Shown: positions 10,236 through 20,644, counted from the first letter of the stretch. The stretch: 64,000 nucleotides of DNA from Klebsiella sp. RIT-PI-d (GCF_001187865.1 NZ_LGIT01000009.1:1984001-2048000), one strand, 5' to 3'. A program made the numbers and translations. The notes: generated from the letters alone by a model not told the origin.

Positions 10236-11432
10236 TTATAGCGCCAGCGATTCGACGATGTTGATCCAGCCATGTTCGCTGGCGACCGGTTTGCCACTAA
10301 GCCAGCGGCGCAGCATGTTTAATGCCATCATCGCGCAGACCTCCTGACGGACCTGCAGAGAGTGCCGCGTGGCGCTAAATTTCACCCGTAGCGCCCAGGT
10401 CCCATCCGGCGTGGAGAGCGCAAAATTAAGATGATCGGCTTCAAGCCCGGTGATCGCCAGCGCCAGCCCGGCAAAGCGGCTGCGGCGGCGTTCTCTTACC
10501 CAACGCGCCGTCTGGGCCAGCGACTCTTCCTGCGCAGGGATCACTTCCGACGCTAACAGTGGCGCACCGGCGCGTGAAAGCTGTAGCGCCACCAGCCCGG
10601 CGGTAAACTGCTCGCTCAGGGTCAGACTGAGCTGACGATCCTGAAGCTGTCGGGCGATTTCCACGGCCAGACCATCAGTACCTTCAAAAATCAGGCTTTC
10701 TCCGGCCACGCGTTTCACCTCGGGCCATAAGGCCTGCATGGCGTCGCGCTGAGAAGCCGGGCCGGTCAGCTTTAATTCAATAATCGGCATTGACGAGCGG
10801 TAACCCATGGTCACACCCGGCGGCAAGGTCAGCGCATCGAGACTTTGCGCCAGATCGCTTTCTGAACGACCAAAAGTGGTCAGCCGCAGACACAGCGGCG
10901 GCTCGACCTGGCTGTAGCGCTTACGCAGGCGCGGCAGGATCTGCTGTTCGACCATGACCTTAAATTCCGACGGTACGCCGGGAGTAAAGAAAATCAGGCA
11001 GCGGTTAAGCTCAAGTGCGAAGCCACAGGCGGTTCCGACCGGGTTGTCAACCAGCTCAGCGCTGGCCGGGATTTCCGCCTGCTTACGGTTGCTGGGCGCC
11101 ATTACCCGTCCACGCTCGTTAAAAAAGCGCTCCATTTGTGCCAGCCACGCTTCGTGTAATACCAGTGTTTCACCCTTCGCCGTGGCAGCGGCCAGCGCGC
11201 TGAGATCGTCACTGGTCGGCCCGAGGCCACCGTTAACAATCAGGATATCGGCCTGCGTGCTGCGCTCGCGCAGAATAGCGATCAGATCCTGTAGATTGTC
11301 GCCGACTGTGTTGCGGCGAGAAAGCGGGAATCCCTGCGTAAATAAAAAATCAGCAAGCCAGGCGGCATTGGTGTCGACGATCTGTCCGTGCAGAACTTCG
11401 TCACCCGTGGATAGCATCTCCACATTTATCAT
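10236..11432 (-). CDS. yfaY: YfaY, CinA-like competence/damage-inducible protein family
   Basis: This 398-aa protein has an N-terminal molybdopterin-binding-like (COG1058) domain with STGDEVLHGQIVDTNAAW and NGGLGPTSDDL, and a C-terminal CinA/PncC-type domain. In active NMN deamidases the C-terminal domain carries an E-S-C-T-G-G signature; here the matching position reads SEQFTAG, so the catalytic serine is gone and amidase activity is unlikely, as in E. coli YfaY. The ATG at 11432 (MINVEML) follows CTGGAG; five earlier in-frame codons overlap that ribosome site. It is convergent with glpC. Its actual role is unknown. Confidence 0.9.
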   Translation of the reverse strand: MINVEMLSTGDEVLHGQIVDTNAAWLADFLFTQGFPLSRRNTVGDNLQDLIAILRERSTQADILIVNGGLGPTSDDLSALAAATAKGETLVLHEAWLAQMERFFNERGRVMAPSNRKQAEIPASAELVDNPVGTACGFALELNRCLIFFTPGVPSEFKVMVEQQILPRLRKRYSQVEPPLCLRLTTFGRSESDLAQSLDALTLPPGVTMGYRSSMPIIELKLTGPASQRDAMQALWPEVKRVAGESLIFEGTDGLAVEIARQLQDRQLSLTLSEQFTAGLVALQLSRAGAPLLASEVIPAQEESLAQTARWVRERRRSRFAGLALAITGLEADHLNFALSTPDGTWALRVKFSATRHSLQVRQEVCAMMALNMLRRWLSGKPVASEHGWINIVESLAL

Positions 11433-11481
11433 TATTTTCTCCAGCAAAAGAGGACGATTAACTATAACGCATGGAGAGAGG

Positions 11482-11513
11482 AAAAAAAGCGGTGCGATGG
11501 TTTAGCGCACCGC
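11482..11513 (-). terminator. Rho-independent terminator of yfaZ
   Basis: GCGGTGCG (11489-11496) pairs with CGCACCGC (11506-11513). Read on the minus strand, the stem is followed by seven T residues just past the yfaZ stop, a textbook intrinsic terminator. Confidence 0.85.
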
Positions 11514-11519
11514 AGAGGA

Positions 11520-12062
11520 TCAGAAGCTGGCATTCACGCCGATGTAAGGACCGTCAGCCACCGCGCTGTCGCGGTCACCGTCTTTACCTGACAGATTAAT
11601 ATAGCGATAGCCCGCTTCAATGCTTAACGGACGCATAATTGTCAGTCGTGCCCCGGCGTTCGCTTCTTCGTAATCTTTCACGCCGCTTGAGAGCGAATCA
11701 GGAGAGTAATAATACTCGCCAAACAGACGGAAGCTATCGCCAATTTGCCACTGCAAACCGCCGCCCACCGCCGCTGCGTAGCCTTCATCGCCGCGCTGAG
11801 GATTAAGATAAACCCCTTTGCCGCCAGCGGTCGCAATGAACGGCCCCAGCGGAATATTTAACCCCAGCCCCAGACCGGCGATATCACCATCGTCGTCGTT
11901 ATGCGCCCAGTTGCCGGACAGCGCCAGCCCGGTAGATTCGGTGCCAAAGCCGACGCCAATATTGGTGTAATCCTTACCTGCCTGGCCGCTGACGCTAAGC
12001 GCGTTAGCCGCAGCAGAGACAAAGAGTAATCCACAAACGCCCGTCAGAATTCTTTTTTTCAT
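11520..12062 (-). CDS. yfaZ: YfaZ, outer-membrane beta-barrel protein
   Basis: This 180-aa protein has a signal peptide (MKKRILTGVCGLLFVSAAANA, cleavage near residue 21 or 22) and alternating polar/aromatic strands ending in NASF, typical of small outer-membrane barrels. It matches enterobacterial YfaZ throughout, including SGNWAHNDDDGD and FGEYYYSPDSLSSG. Function is unknown; the fold and ending suggest a small porin or structural barrel. It diverges from katA and ends at a strong intrinsic terminator. Confidence 0.92.
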   Translation of the reverse strand: MKKRILTGVCGLLFVSAAANALSVSGQAGKDYTNIGVGFGTESTGLALSGNWAHNDDDGDIAGLGLGLNIPLGPFIATAGGKGVYLNPQRGDEGYAAAVGGGLQWQIGDSFRLFGEYYYSPDSLSSGVKDYEEANAGARLTIMRPLSIEAGYRYINLSGKDGDRDSAVADGPYIGVNASF

Positions 12063-12339
12063 TTTAATGCTTCCACAAATACCAGGTAAAACGTCCCAAA
12101 ACCGCAGGATTGTACAATTGAATCCTCCAGAAGCAATGCACTAAGTTCGCTATCGCCGGCATTAAATGTAAGTGCAGATTGCCGCTGCGTTGAGAGGTGA
12201 AAGGTATGACTGCAATAGAGAGAGACAAATTGCCCGGGATCAATACATTGCGTACAAATATGCCCTAGATTAATTTGCCAAATCAAACGGAAATTAAACG
12301 GAAATTAAACACTTTTTAAACATCTATCAGGAGATAAAG
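12063..12339. promoter_or_regulatory. yfaZ/katA divergent intergenic region
   Basis: This 277-base divergent spacer must contain the promoters of both genes. A tandem direct repeat of ACGGAAATTAA occurs at 12287-12308 just upstream of katA. No clear operator was recognised. A short minus-strand reading frame here ends on the yfaZ start and shows no family signal. Confidence 0.4.
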
Positions 12340-13788
12340 ATGAGCAAAAAAGGATTAACCACCTCCGCTGGCGCACCTGTGGCGCACAATAATAACGTTG
12401 CTACTGCCGGTCCTCGTGGCCCGATGCTGTTACAGGACGTCTGGTTTCTGGAAAAACTGGCGCATTTTGACCGGGAGGTGATCCCGGAACGCCGTATGCA
12501 TGCTAAAGGTTCCGGCGCATATGGTACGTTTACAGTGACCCAGGATATTACGGCTTACACCCGCGCTAAGATTTTTTCCGACATCGGTAAAAAAACCGAT
12601 CTGTTTTTACGTTTCTCGACGGTGGCCGGCGAACGTGGTGCCGCGGATGCCGAGCGCGATATCCGCGGTTTTTCAATCAAATTTTATACCGAAGAAGGTA
12701 ACTGGGATTTAGTAGGGAATAACACCCCCGTATTCTACCTGCGCGATCCGCTGAAATTCCCGGATCTGAATCATGTGGTAAAACGTGACCCGCGCACTAA
12801 CCTGCGTAATCCTACCTATAAGTGGGATTTCTTCTCCCACCTGCCGGAAACCCTGCATCAGTTAACCATTGACTTCAGCGATCGCGGTCTGCCTTTCTCC
12901 TATCGCACCATGCACGGCTTCGGCAGTCATGCTTTCAGCTTTATCAACCATAACAATGAACGTTTCTGGGTCAAATTCCACCTGAAATCCCAACAGGGTA
13001 TTGCCAACCTTATGGATGATGAAGCCAAACGCCTGGTGGCAGAAGACCGCGAAAGCTCGCAGCGTGATTTGTTTAATTCGATTGAAAAAGGCGATTTCCC
13101 GCGCTGGACGTTCTATGTGCAGATTATGCCGGAAGAGGAAGCCTCAACGGTACCTTACAATCCGTTTGATCTGACCAAAGTGTGGCCGCACGGTGATTAT
13201 CCGCTCATTGAAGTGGGCATCCTGGAACTTAATCGTAACCCGGATAACTATTTTGCCGAGGTTGAACAGGTTGCAATGTCGCCGGCCAATGTTGTCCCGG
13301 GCATCGGTTTTTCGCCCGACCGGATGCTACAAGGTCGCCTGTTCTCTTATGGCGATGCGCATCGTTATCGCCTGGGGGTTAATCATCATCAGATCCCGGT
13401 GAATGCACCGCGCTGCCCGTTCCATAACTATCATCGCGATGGCGCAATGCGCATTGACGGCAATAGCGGTAATGGTCCAACGTATGAGCCTAATAGCTTT
13501 GGCGTATTTCAGGAACAGCCGGATTACAGCGAACCGCCGTTGAGCCTTGAAGGCGCCGCCGATCACTGGAATCATCGCGAAGATACCGATTATTTCAGCC
13601 AGCCGCGTAAATTATATGAGCTGCTGAGTGATGAAGAGCATCAGCGCATGTTTGCCCGTATCGCCGGGGATATGAAAGAGGTGCCCGAATTTATTCAGCA
13701 GCGGCAGATTGGCTTGTTCAGTGAAGTGCATCCGGAATATGGCGCAGGTGTTGCTGCGGCTCTGGCAGCATTAAAAAACGCGGAATAA
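12340..13788 (+). CDS. katA: KatA, monofunctional haem catalase (clade 3)
   Basis: This 482-aa small-subunit catalase converts hydrogen peroxide to water and oxygen. Hallmarks are the distal histidine in [13 protein letters not shown], the distal asparagine in [10 protein letters not shown], and the proximal haem-ligand tyrosine in [14 protein letters not shown]. The NADPH-binding type length and lack of a C-terminal flavodoxin-like domain separate it from KatE. The ATG follows CAGGAG. E. coli has no katA at this site (its catalases are KatE and KatG), so this is a lineage-specific gene between yfaZ and menE. No signal peptide is visible, so it should be cytoplasmic. Confidence 0.95.
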   Translation: MSKKGLTTSAGAPVAHNNNVATAGPRGPMLLQDVWFLEKLAHFDREVIPERRMHAKGSGAYGTFTVTQDITAYTRAKIFSDIGKKTDLFLRFSTVAGERGAADAERDIRGFSIKFYTEEGNWDLVGNNTPVFYLRDPLKFPDLNHVVKRDPRTNLRNPTYKWDFFSHLPETLHQLTIDFSDRGLPFSYRTMHGFGSHAFSFINHNNERFWVKFHLKSQQGIANLMDDEAKRLVAEDRESSQRDLFNSIEKGDFPRWTFYVQIMPEEEASTVPYNPFDLTKVWPHGDYPLIEVGILELNRNPDNYFAEVEQVAMSPANVVPGIGFSPDRMLQGRLFSYGDAHRYRLGVNHHQIPVNAPRCPFHNYHRDGAMRIDGNSGNGPTYEPNSFGVFQEQPDYSEPPLSLEGAADHWNHREDTDYFSQPRKLYELLSDEEHQRMFARIAGDMKEVPEFIQQRQIGLFSEVHPEYGAGVAAALAALKNAE

Positions 13789-13818
13789 TTGTTTAACGGG
13801 CGCTAAGGTGCCTTTCAT

Positions 13819-13844
13819 GCCGGGTGGTGCTGCGCTTACCCGGC
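13819..13844. repeat. REP-like palindrome between katA and menE
   Basis: GCCGGGT pairs with ACCCGGC around a GTGCTGCGCT-type loop, the pattern of enterobacterial REP elements. It lies between the convergent ends of katA and menE and may serve both transcripts. Confidence 0.65.
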
Positions 13845-13870
13845 CTTGAAAAACAACAGCACTCACCCTT

Positions 13871-15235
13871 TCAACCTACCGTTGTATTAACCCACCCCTG
13901 CAAAGCCTGGCGCGAGATTTTAATGCCGCCCGTTTTAAGTGAGTCAGGTAATAAAAGCCAGTGAACCGGTCGCTGGAAGCCGGCAAGTTTATCACTCACC
14001 CACAGGGATAACTGCCGGATATCCAGCGGCGTATCGCTCTCCACCACCGCCACCGGACGCTGGCCATACTCCGGGTCCGCAACCGGCACCACGAAAACCT
14101 GCAGGATATCTGGGTGTGCAGCGATAACACGCTCAACTTCCTCCGGCTGAATACCTTCTCCACCGCTAAAAAAGAGATTATCCAGCCTGCCGACAAGGGT
14201 TAAGCGCCCATTATGCAGTTCACCGCGATCGCGGGTGGCAAACCAGCCCTGTTCATTGAGCAGCGGGATAATCTCGCCATCATGCCAGTAGCCCTCCGCC
14301 ATACTGGCGGCACGCAGCCAGACTTCGCCATTGACCAGACGCATTTCACGCTCCGGTAACGGCACGCCGACATCGGCCAGGCCATCAGCTTCTTTTGCGC
14401 ACACCGTTGAGGCGAATTCGGTCAGACCATAGCCACACCAGCTGCGGATCCCGCGCGCTCGCGCCTGACGCGTTAAGTCCACCGGGATCGCCGCCCCGCC
14501 CAGTAACACCGCTTTCAGAGCTACCGGCGTATCACGTTCCAGCAGGCGCCAAAGCTGTGTGGGCACTAGCGAGGCATGAGTACAGCCAGCCAGCGCCTGC
14601 TCCAGCGGTTGTTTAACACGTACGGTCAGTCGTGCTCCGGCCTGCAGCCAGCGCCAGATTATGCCCTGCCCGGAAACATGAAACAGCGGTAGCGACAGCA
14701 GCCAGTCATCCTGCGCTGCAAAGGAGATCATTGCCAGCACCCCCCGGGCGCTGGCAAGATGCGCCGCGCAGGTATGCACCGCGGCTTTGGGTAGCCCGGT
14801 TGAGCCTGAAGTCAGGGTCATTGATGCCAGACGCTCAGGCCGCCAGGCCGCAGCATGAACGCCATCGACCTCCTGCAATTTCAGAACGGTCAGGCCGGCA
14901 AAAGACTGCTCGTCTGCAATGTTCAGGGCATGATGCAACGTAAGTCCGGGCAGCAGCACATCCAGCATCGATATCGGTAGCTGTGGATTCACCGGCAGGA
15001 CCCGTGCCCCGCACTGTAGCAGCGCCAGCCATGAAAGCAGCATCGACGGATGATTAACGCCCCGCAGCATGACACCCTGCCCTTCCCGCACGCCCTGGGC
15101 CGCAAAACCGGCGGCCAGCGTATCAAGGCGTGTACACAGTGTCTGCCAGCTAAGCGGCTCATCGTCGAGTCGCAGAGCCTGCGCGTCCGGGCGCTGGTTA
15201 CGCCAGTGTCGCCACGGCCAGTCGGTAAATGTCAT
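13871..15235 (-). CDS. menE: MenE, o-succinylbenzoate-CoA ligase
   Basis: MenE activates o-succinylbenzoate to its CoA thioester using ATP, in menaquinone synthesis. It belongs to the ANL adenylating superfamily: the P-loop-like motif [11 protein letters not shown], the motif [10 protein letters not shown], the DRGE and GRLDN hinge segment, and a C-terminal lysine in [10 protein letters not shown] are visible. The chosen ATG at 15235 ([11 protein letters not shown]) forms an ATGA overlap with the menC stop and gives 454 aa; eleven upstream in-frame codons lie inside menC and are not conserved. It is the last gene of the men operon. Confidence 0.96.
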   Translation of the reverse strand: MTFTDWPWRHWRNQRPDAQALRLDDEPLSWQTLCTRLDTLAAGFAAQGVREGQGVMLRGVNHPSMLLSWLALLQCGARVLPVNPQLPISMLDVLLPGLTLHHALNIADEQSFAGLTVLKLQEVDGVHAAAWRPERLASMTLTSGSTGLPKAAVHTCAAHLASARGVLAMISFAAQDDWLLSLPLFHVSGQGIIWRWLQAGARLTVRVKQPLEQALAGCTHASLVPTQLWRLLERDTPVALKAVLLGGAAIPVDLTRQARARGIRSWCGYGLTEFASTVCAKEADGLADVGVPLPEREMRLVNGEVWLRAASMAEGYWHDGEIIPLLNEQGWFATRDRGELHNGRLTLVGRLDNLFFSGGEGIQPEEVERVIAAHPDILQVFVVPVADPEYGQRPVAVVESDTPLDIRQLSLWVSDKLAGFQRPVHWLLLPDSLKTGGIKISRQALQGWVNTTVG

Positions 15236-16197
15236 CGCAGCCGCACCATCATGTCTTGATTCAGACACGGCAACGGACTTGCAGGCCAGCGACGAAGTAA
15301 TTGCGCCTGCATCAGATTCAGGGTATCCAGCCCCGGAAGCGTGTGCGGCGTCAGCCAGGCGGCCAGTCGTGCCAGCTGGGTCAGCCCTAAACTCGATTCG
15401 ATTGACGAGCTGATCACCGCCGTTAAGCCAAGCGCATGGGCCATATGCACCTGATCGCGGACTTTTTGCAGACTGCCGGTGAGCGTCGGTTTGATCACCA
15501 CTGCCCGCAGGCCAGGTTCAGCGGCAAAACAAAAATCAGCTTCGCGCAGGCTTTCATCCCAGGCGATAGCGATCCCGGTCTCGCGGGCAAATGCGCGGGA
15601 GTCGTCGCGGGTTTTGCATGGCTCCTCCAGAAATGCAATACGATCGCGCAGGGCGGGATTAACGTATCTGGCAAACTGCTGTGCTTTCAGTGGCGTCCAT
15701 GCGCGGTTGGCATCAAGACGCAATTGTAAGTCGGGAATGGCTTCCAGCAGCAGATTGACTACCATGCCGTCACGCACCGCTTCATACAGTCCGACTTTAA
15801 CCTTGGCGACTTTCTCACCGGGCATGGCAGCGAGTAACGGCAGAAGCGCGTCCGGATCGCCGGTACATAACGGTGCGGCCTGATAATTCGCCGCCTGCGG
15901 CAGTTCACCCTGCCACTCTGCCAGTGCGCAACTGATGCCAAATGCGACCGAAGGCAGAGTCGGCAGGGCAGGATCGCCACCCAGCTCCCACTCGCGCGCC
16001 CAGTCCAGCAGACATGCCTGAGCCTGTTCCAGCGTTTCGAAGCTGAAACCGGGCAGAGGGGAGATTTCCCCCCACCCTTCACATCTACCGCTATTCAGGC
16101 ACAGAAACAGCCCGTCCCGCGTCTTTAAACGCCGCTCGCGCAGGATCACGCCTGCATCCATCGGGATTTGCCAGCGCCAGACCTGAGCACTATGCAT
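15232..16197 (-). CDS. menC: MenC, o-succinylbenzoate synthase
   Basis: MenC dehydrates SHCHC to o-succinylbenzoate. It belongs to the enolase superfamily: the barrel residues appear in [11 protein letters not shown] (catalytic lysine), LRLDANRAW (metal aspartate), IAFLEEPCK (metal glutamate), AWDESLRE (metal aspartate) and [10 protein letters not shown] (second lysine). The protein is 321 aa, the usual size. Its start shares one base with the menB stop (TAATG) and its stop overlaps the menE start by four bases, so translation of the three genes is coupled. Confidence 0.97.
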   Translation of the reverse strand: MHSAQVWRWQIPMDAGVILRERRLKTRDGLFLCLNSGRCEGWGEISPLPGFSFETLEQAQACLLDWAREWELGGDPALPTLPSVAFGISCALAEWQGELPQAANYQAAPLCTGDPDALLPLLAAMPGEKVAKVKVGLYEAVRDGMVVNLLLEAIPDLQLRLDANRAWTPLKAQQFARYVNPALRDRIAFLEEPCKTRDDSRAFARETGIAIAWDESLREADFCFAAEPGLRAVVIKPTLTGSLQKVRDQVHMAHALGLTAVISSSIESSLGLTQLARLAAWLTPHTLPGLDTLNLMQAQLLRRWPASPLPCLNQDMMVRLR

Positions 16198-17054
16198 TAT
16201 GGATTCCGTTTAAATTTGCTGAAATCTGGCTGGCGCTTCTGGTTAAATGCATTGCGCCCTTCCTGACCTTCTTCGGTCATGTAAAACAGCATCGTGGCAT
16301 TCCCCGCCAGCTCCTGTAAACCCGCCTGACCGTCACAGTCTGCGTTCAGAGCCGCTTTCAGGCAGCGCAGCGCCATGGGGCTGTTTTGCAGCATTTCCCG
16401 GCACCAGCGTACGGTTTCTTTCTCAAGTTCAGCCAGTGGGACAACGGTATTAACCAGTCCCATATCGAGCGCCTGTTTTGCGTCGTATTGACGGCACAGG
16501 AACCAGATTTCACGTGCTTTTTTCTGCCCGACGATGCGTGCCATGTAGGCGGCGCCCCAGCCGCCGTCGAAGGAGCCGACTTTCGGACCGGTCTGGCCGA
16601 AGATGGCATTTTCCGCCGCGATAGTCAGATCGCACATCATATGCAGGACATGCCCGCCGCCGATGGAATATCCCGCGACCATCGCTACAACCGGCTTAGG
16701 ACAGGTGCGGATCTGACGCTGGAAATCCAGCACGTTAAGGTGGTGAACACCCGAGTCATCCTGATAGCCGCCGTAATCGCCACGCACTTTCTGATCGCCA
16801 CCGGCACAGAAAGCCTTATCGCCTTCACCGGTAAGAATAATGACCCCAACGTTATCATCGTAACGAGCGTCGGCCAGGGCCTGAATCATCTCTTTAACGG
16901 TCAGCGGACGAAATGCGTTGCGGACCTGCGGGCGATTGATGGTGATTTTTGCAATACCATCAACGGATTTTTGATAGCGGATGTCGGTATACCCTTCCGA
17001 GCAATCTTGCCATTCAGCGGGGGCGTAAAGCATGTTTTCATCAGGATAAATCAT
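16197..17054 (-). CDS. menB: MenB, 1,4-dihydroxy-2-naphthoyl-CoA synthase
   Basis: MenB closes the second ring of the naphthoquinone by an intramolecular Claisen condensation of o-succinylbenzoyl-CoA. It is a crotonase-fold enzyme: [19 protein letters not shown], the oxyanion-hole region [13 protein letters not shown], and [14 protein letters not shown] are visible. Tandem ATGs occur at 17057 and 17054; the second has better spacing from AAGGA and gives the family length of 285 aa. It lies between menH and menC in the operon and overlaps menC by one base. Confidence 0.97.
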   Translation of the reverse strand: MIYPDENMLYAPAEWQDCSEGYTDIRYQKSVDGIAKITINRPQVRNAFRPLTVKEMIQALADARYDDNVGVIILTGEGDKAFCAGGDQKVRGDYGGYQDDSGVHHLNVLDFQRQIRTCPKPVVAMVAGYSIGGGHVLHMMCDLTIAAENAIFGQTGPKVGSFDGGWGAAYMARIVGQKKAREIWFLCRQYDAKQALDMGLVNTVVPLAELEKETVRWCREMLQNSPMALRCLKAALNADCDGQAGLQELAGNATMLFYMTEEGQEGRNAFNQKRQPDFSKFKRNP

Positions 17055-17068
17055 CATGTTTCCTTAAA

Positions 17069-17830
17069 TCAGAGTGGCAATAACTGCGCCAGTGCGGTAG
17101 CAACCTCTGCCGGCGCTTCCCGGTGAGCGTTGTGCCCGGCGGCGGAAATACTATAACGAGCCAGGTTAAGTTCATCAGCGAGCGCGCTGAACTTAGCATC
17201 GCGCTCGCCGCATAAGTACCAAAGGGGGAATTGCCGGGCGCTTAGCGCCGGGCGTAAGTCGGGCTGGACCGCCAGTGAAGTTGCGAGCAGCATATCGGCC
17301 AGTGCAGGGCCGTGATTGTGCTGGCGTAGTGAGACCAGCGCCTGGCGTTGGGCATCGGTTAAAGATGCAAAAACCGGCTGTTGATACCAGCTATTGAATA
17401 CCTCATTAAGCGGCTGATGACGAAAACGCCAGGCCCACTGCTGGTCATTCAGCCACCGGCGACGGCGGGCCTCGTCGTCCTGCAATCCCGGATGGCCGCC
17501 CTCAACAATCACGCCGCGCAGACCGGGAGGTTTGCCCTGACATGCCCAGTGCATTGCAATGCGGCCGCCGAGGGAGTACCCCACCAACCAGTACTCAAGT
17601 ATGTTGTAACTAACGAGCGTCGCCGCCAGCGCCGCGTTAACGTCGGCAAATCCACCGACCTGCAGGGCCGCTGAACCACCATGACCGGGAAGGTCGATAT
17701 ACAGCCTGGAGTGATCCTGAAACTGTTCCCCGATGTCATGCCATTCGCGGCAATCGCCGGAAAAACCGTGCAGGAAAACCAGCCAGCATTGCGCTGCCGG
17801 CGCCCGTTTCGCCACCGCGTGCAGGATCAC
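17069..17830 (-). CDS. menH: MenH, SHCHC synthase
   Basis: MenH is an alpha/beta hydrolase-fold lyase that eliminates pyruvate from SEPHCHC to give SHCHC. The nucleophile serine is in VGYSLGGR, the acid in LCGERDAKF and the histidine in [19 protein letters not shown] carries oxyanion and substrate residues. The 253-aa reading frame begins with GTG, which overlaps the menD stop as GTGA, so it is probably translated by coupling to menD. Length and context match enterobacterial MenH. Confidence 0.95.
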   Translation of the reverse strand: MILHAVAKRAPAAQCWLVFLHGFSGDCREWHDIGEQFQDHSRLYIDLPGHGGSAALQVGGFADVNAALAATLVSYNILEYWLVGYSLGGRIAMHWACQGKPPGLRGVIVEGGHPGLQDDEARRRRWLNDQQWAWRFRHQPLNEVFNSWYQQPVFASLTDAQRQALVSLRQHNHGPALADMLLATSLAVQPDLRPALSARQFPLWYLCGERDAKFSALADELNLARYSISAAGHNAHREAPAEVATALAQLLPL

Positions 17831-19497
17831 AGGTGGCTGACCTGCGCCAGAAGCTGCTGTAGCGTCTGAGCGCCATCGGTGCTGTTAACCACCACTTCGA
17901 CAAGCGTTGCCGAAGGCGTACGCCAGGCTCGGGACAGCGTCTGTTCCAGCGTATCCCAGTCGCTGACGCGCGCATAATCCAGACCAAACAGCGCGGCAGC
18001 ATGGTCGAAATGCACATTCTGTGGCATACAGTAGAGTCGCTCGCGTTCATTAACCGGAGTCGGGAGCAGGGAGAAAATCTGCCCGCCATTATTGTTCACC
18101 ACGATCAGGACCAGCGGAGCCGATACCTGGCGCAGCAGAGCCAGACTGTTAAGATCGTAGAGGGCAGATAAGTCGCCCACAATGGCAAGTGTCGGCCTGG
18201 CGCTGGCTCGCTGAACGCCTGCGGCGGTAGAGATCAGCCCGTCAATTCCGCTGGCCCCGCGATTACTGTATACCGGATAGCCAGCCGGCAGCTGGCCCAG
18301 CGCATCGATCAGGCGTACGACCAGGCTGTTACCGACAAAAAGCTGCCCCCGCGCCGGCAGATAGTCGCTAATGCGATGCGCCAGCTGCGCCTCACCAAAG
18401 GTCTCGCGGATGGCGTGGACTGTCTGCCACGCCTGCTCAGCCAGATGCGGGATCGTCACGCACCACGGCGGACGTTTCTCTGCCGGATGTTGAATCAGCC
18501 AGTCCGCGACCGGAGACACCAGGCGACGCCCCCGATGCTGCGCCGGGTCGAGCCGCCCGGTAAGATTATCGACCAGCCAGTACTCTTCTGGTTCGCAGTT
18601 CAACTGCCATTGTAAAAGCCGTTTCCCCGTCAGGCTGCTGCCGAACTGAATAACGATTTGCGCCTGATTTAACGCGTCGATAGCCTGCGCATTACCCAGC
18701 CATAAATCGGCACACGGCAGCGGCTGCCCGGTTTGCGATAGCACATCGCCAATCAGCGGCCAGCCCAGCGTTTTAGCCCATTCAGCCACGCGCTGACCTT
18801 CTGTCGCGCCCATTCTGCCCGCGATCACCACGCCGCGCTTTTGCCGCCACTGAAACCAGTCGTGCTGGCGTTCACTCTTCAGCGTCAGGCAGCTCTGAAG
18901 CCAGGGTTTATCATCCTGCCACCAGCGGCCAGGCGCCTGCTGCCAGTCAAGATGGGTCTCATCCATTTCGCCATATAAGGGTTCGGCAAACGGGCAGTTA
19001 ATGTGTGCCCCGCCCGCGTGTAGGTTCGCCAGCAGGTTATCAATAGAAGAGATCAGCCATCTGGCGGGAATATCGGGGCTGGGACGCGGTAACGCGAGTG
19101 CCTGAGCGGGATGTGTCGCGAACATGCCCGGCTGACGGATAGCCTGGTTAGCGCCGCAGTCGATAAGCTCTGGCGGACGGTCGGCAGTGAGCAAAATGAG
19201 TTTTTCTCCGGTCAGCCCGGCTTCGATCAGTGCAGGATAGAGATTCGCTACCGCTGTTCCGGACGTAACAATCACCGCCACTGGCTCCTGAGCTGCTTTG
19301 GCGAGGCCCAGCGCCAGGTGCCCAAGCCCACGCTCGTCAAAATGCGTGTGCTGAATAAGCGCAGGATTTTCCGCTGCCGCCAGCGTTAACGGCGTGGAGC
19401 GCGAACCGGGCGCAATGCACACATGTCGCACGCCATGACGCGTTAATGCTTCAATGATTACTGTCGCCCAGCGTCGGTTAAATGCACTCACTGACAT
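17827..19497 (-). CDS. menD: MenD, SEPHCHC synthase (thiamine-diphosphate enzyme)
   Basis: MenD joins isochorismate and 2-oxoglutarate with loss of CO2, the first committed step of menaquinone synthesis. The ATG at 19497 ([10 protein letters not shown]) gives 556 aa, the exact family length. An in-frame reading back to 19599 lacks any match to MenD or MenF. Visible segments include [25 protein letters not shown], and the ThDP/Mg motif [11 protein letters not shown] followed by [10 protein letters not shown]. It is followed by menH, menB, menC and menE. The gene that should precede it, menF, is absent. Confidence 0.97.
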   Translation of the reverse strand: MSVSAFNRRWATVIIEALTRHGVRHVCIAPGSRSTPLTLAAAENPALIQHTHFDERGLGHLALGLAKAAQEPVAVIVTSGTAVANLYPALIEAGLTGEKLILLTADRPPELIDCGANQAIRQPGMFATHPAQALALPRPSPDIPARWLISSIDNLLANLHAGGAHINCPFAEPLYGEMDETHLDWQQAPGRWWQDDKPWLQSCLTLKSERQHDWFQWRQKRGVVIAGRMGATEGQRVAEWAKTLGWPLIGDVLSQTGQPLPCADLWLGNAQAIDALNQAQIVIQFGSSLTGKRLLQWQLNCEPEEYWLVDNLTGRLDPAQHRGRRLVSPVADWLIQHPAEKRPPWCVTIPHLAEQAWQTVHAIRETFGEAQLAHRISDYLPARGQLFVGNSLVVRLIDALGQLPAGYPVYSNRGASGIDGLISTAAGVQRASARPTLAIVGDLSALYDLNSLALLRQVSAPLVLIVVNNNGGQIFSLLPTPVNERERLYCMPQNVHFDHAAALFGLDYARVSDWDTLEQTLSRAWRTPSATLVEVVVNSTDGAQTLQQLLAQVSHL

Positions 19498-19757
19498 AAA
19501 TTTGTCCGGTATCAATATTGCGATACAGTATAAATAAGAGAAAACGATGAATTTTTGATATGAATCGGGATTGTGTGAGTCAGTACGCGAAAAGCGCAAT
19601 AAATTACAATTATCGATGTTTTAAGAGGAATGGCACTGCAAGGGACGGTCCCGGGCATCACCATTAGAAAAAGGGCATTCTTCTGGCGCTTAAAACCCGC
19701 AAATTATAAAGGGTACTGCCGATAAAAGCAGTACCCTTAAAGAGTGAGGAAGTGGAA
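19498..19757. promoter_or_regulatory. menD upstream region where menF would be expected
   Basis: This 260-base spacer lies between elaB and menD. In E. coli, menF (about 1.3 kb) sits here. Reading all frames I find no trace of the isochorismate synthase sequence. The men operon promoter must therefore lie here; the stretch near menD is AT-rich, but I cannot place a confident -35/-10 pair. Confidence 0.55.
19701..19738 (-). terminator. Terminator of elaB
   Basis: AAGGGTACTGC (19709-19719) pairs with GCAGTACCCTT (19728-19738), an 11-bp perfect stem 19 bases past the elaB stop. On the minus strand it is followed by TATAATTT, a short U-rich tail, so it is a probable intrinsic terminator of moderate strength. 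Confidence 0.7.
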
Positions 19758-20060
19758 TTAGCCGCGAAGCAGAAGGCCGAAGACCAGGCCTGCCGCCGCA
19801 CCAATACCTACGCCCTGCCACGGTTTTTCACGCACATAGTCATCTGCACGGTAGGCCACTTGTTTAGCCCGGTAATAATAGGTGTCTGAAGCCTGACTGA
19901 CGCGGTTTTTAACGTCTTCCAGAGACTGCTCTGCACGCGCTTTAAGCTCAATGTATTTCTGATCGGTAGGATCGCCAGAGGAGCGCAGGACTTCCTCCAG
20001 TGTTTCGCTCAGAAGAGTCAGATCGTCGTCGATTCGTGATTCATAAGAGTGATAAGACAT
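19758..20060 (-). CDS. elaB: ElaB, tail-anchored inner-membrane protein (DUF883/YqjD family)
   Basis: This is a 100-aa protein with a charged, helical N-terminal region (about 1-75) and a single C-terminal membrane helix rich in Gly/Ala (WQGVGIGAAAGLVFGLLL). E. coli ElaB, YqjD and YgaM are C-tail-anchored proteins reported to bind ribosomes in stationary phase and under stress. The core RIDDDLTLLSETLEEVL and YYYRAKQ segments match ElaB. It is followed by an intrinsic terminator and lies next to elaA on the same strand. Confidence 0.93.
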   Translation of the reverse strand: MSYHSYESRIDDDLTLLSETLEEVLRSSGDPTDQKYIELKARAEQSLEDVKNRVSQASDTYYYRAKQVAYRADDYVREKPWQGVGIGAAAGLVFGLLLRG

Positions 20061-20116
20061 TTGCTTTCTCCATGTTTTACAAGGCCAGTCAGATAACTAT
20101 AGACAAGGACTTTACG

Positions 20117-20578
20117 TTACGCCTGGACAACTTCGCGTGCCATACCAATATGAGGAATATCGTCTTCGAGATAAATGTCCGTCACCGGAATGAAGCCAAA
20201 CTGCGCGTAGAATTTTTGCAGATGGGCCTGCGCGCTCAGGTACAGCGCGTGCTGCGGCCAGTATTGCTCACAGCTGGCGACGGCTTTAGACATGAGCTGA
20301 TGACCCAGTTTTTCGCCGCGAACTGCCTCGCTGACGATCACCCGACCAATGACTACCGGGTCATACTCCCGCTCGCTTTTCAGAATCCTCGCATACGCCA
20401 CCAGGGTATTATTCCGCCAGCCGAGAAGATGACGGTTCTCACCGGCCAGGTCTTCATCGTCAATATCCTGATACGGACAGTTCTGTTCCACGACAAAGAC
20501 CTCGCAGCGCAACTTAAGTAGTGCATACAGCTGGGGAACGGTTAACTGCGAATGATGAAGGTCCTGCCACTGGATCAT
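20117..20578 (-). CDS. elaA: ElaA, GNAT-family N-acetyltransferase
   Basis: This 153-aa protein is a single GNAT domain. The acetyl-CoA-binding motif A is visible as VIGRVIVSEAVRGEKLGHQLM, shorter parts of which (RVIVSEAVRGEKLG) match E. coli ElaA. The N-terminal LYALLKLRCEVFVVEQNC segment is the family signature. The substrate is unknown. It diverges from rbn across only 66 bases, so the two promoters overlap, and it probably shares a transcript with elaB. Confidence 0.93.
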   Translation of the reverse strand: MIQWQDLHHSQLTVPQLYALLKLRCEVFVVEQNCPYQDIDDEDLAGENRHLLGWRNNTLVAYARILKSEREYDPVVIGRVIVSEAVRGEKLGHQLMSKAVASCEQYWPQHALYLSAQAHLQKFYAQFGFIPVTDIYLEDDIPHIGMAREVVQA

Positions 20579-20644
20579 ACTTTACTCCTGAGTGAGTTCG
20601 TCGCGTTATAATACGTTTTTACCGGCGCGGCGAGGATAACGATT

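Noticed and set aside
12059-12286. Minus-strand 75-codon frame upstream of yfaZ
   Set aside because: It ends on the yfaZ start codon and occupies the promoter spacer; no family similarity or good ribosome site.
19498-19599. N-terminal extension of MenD or a menF tail
   Set aside because: The 34 codons in frame before the menD ATG match neither MenD nor the isochorismate synthase C terminus.
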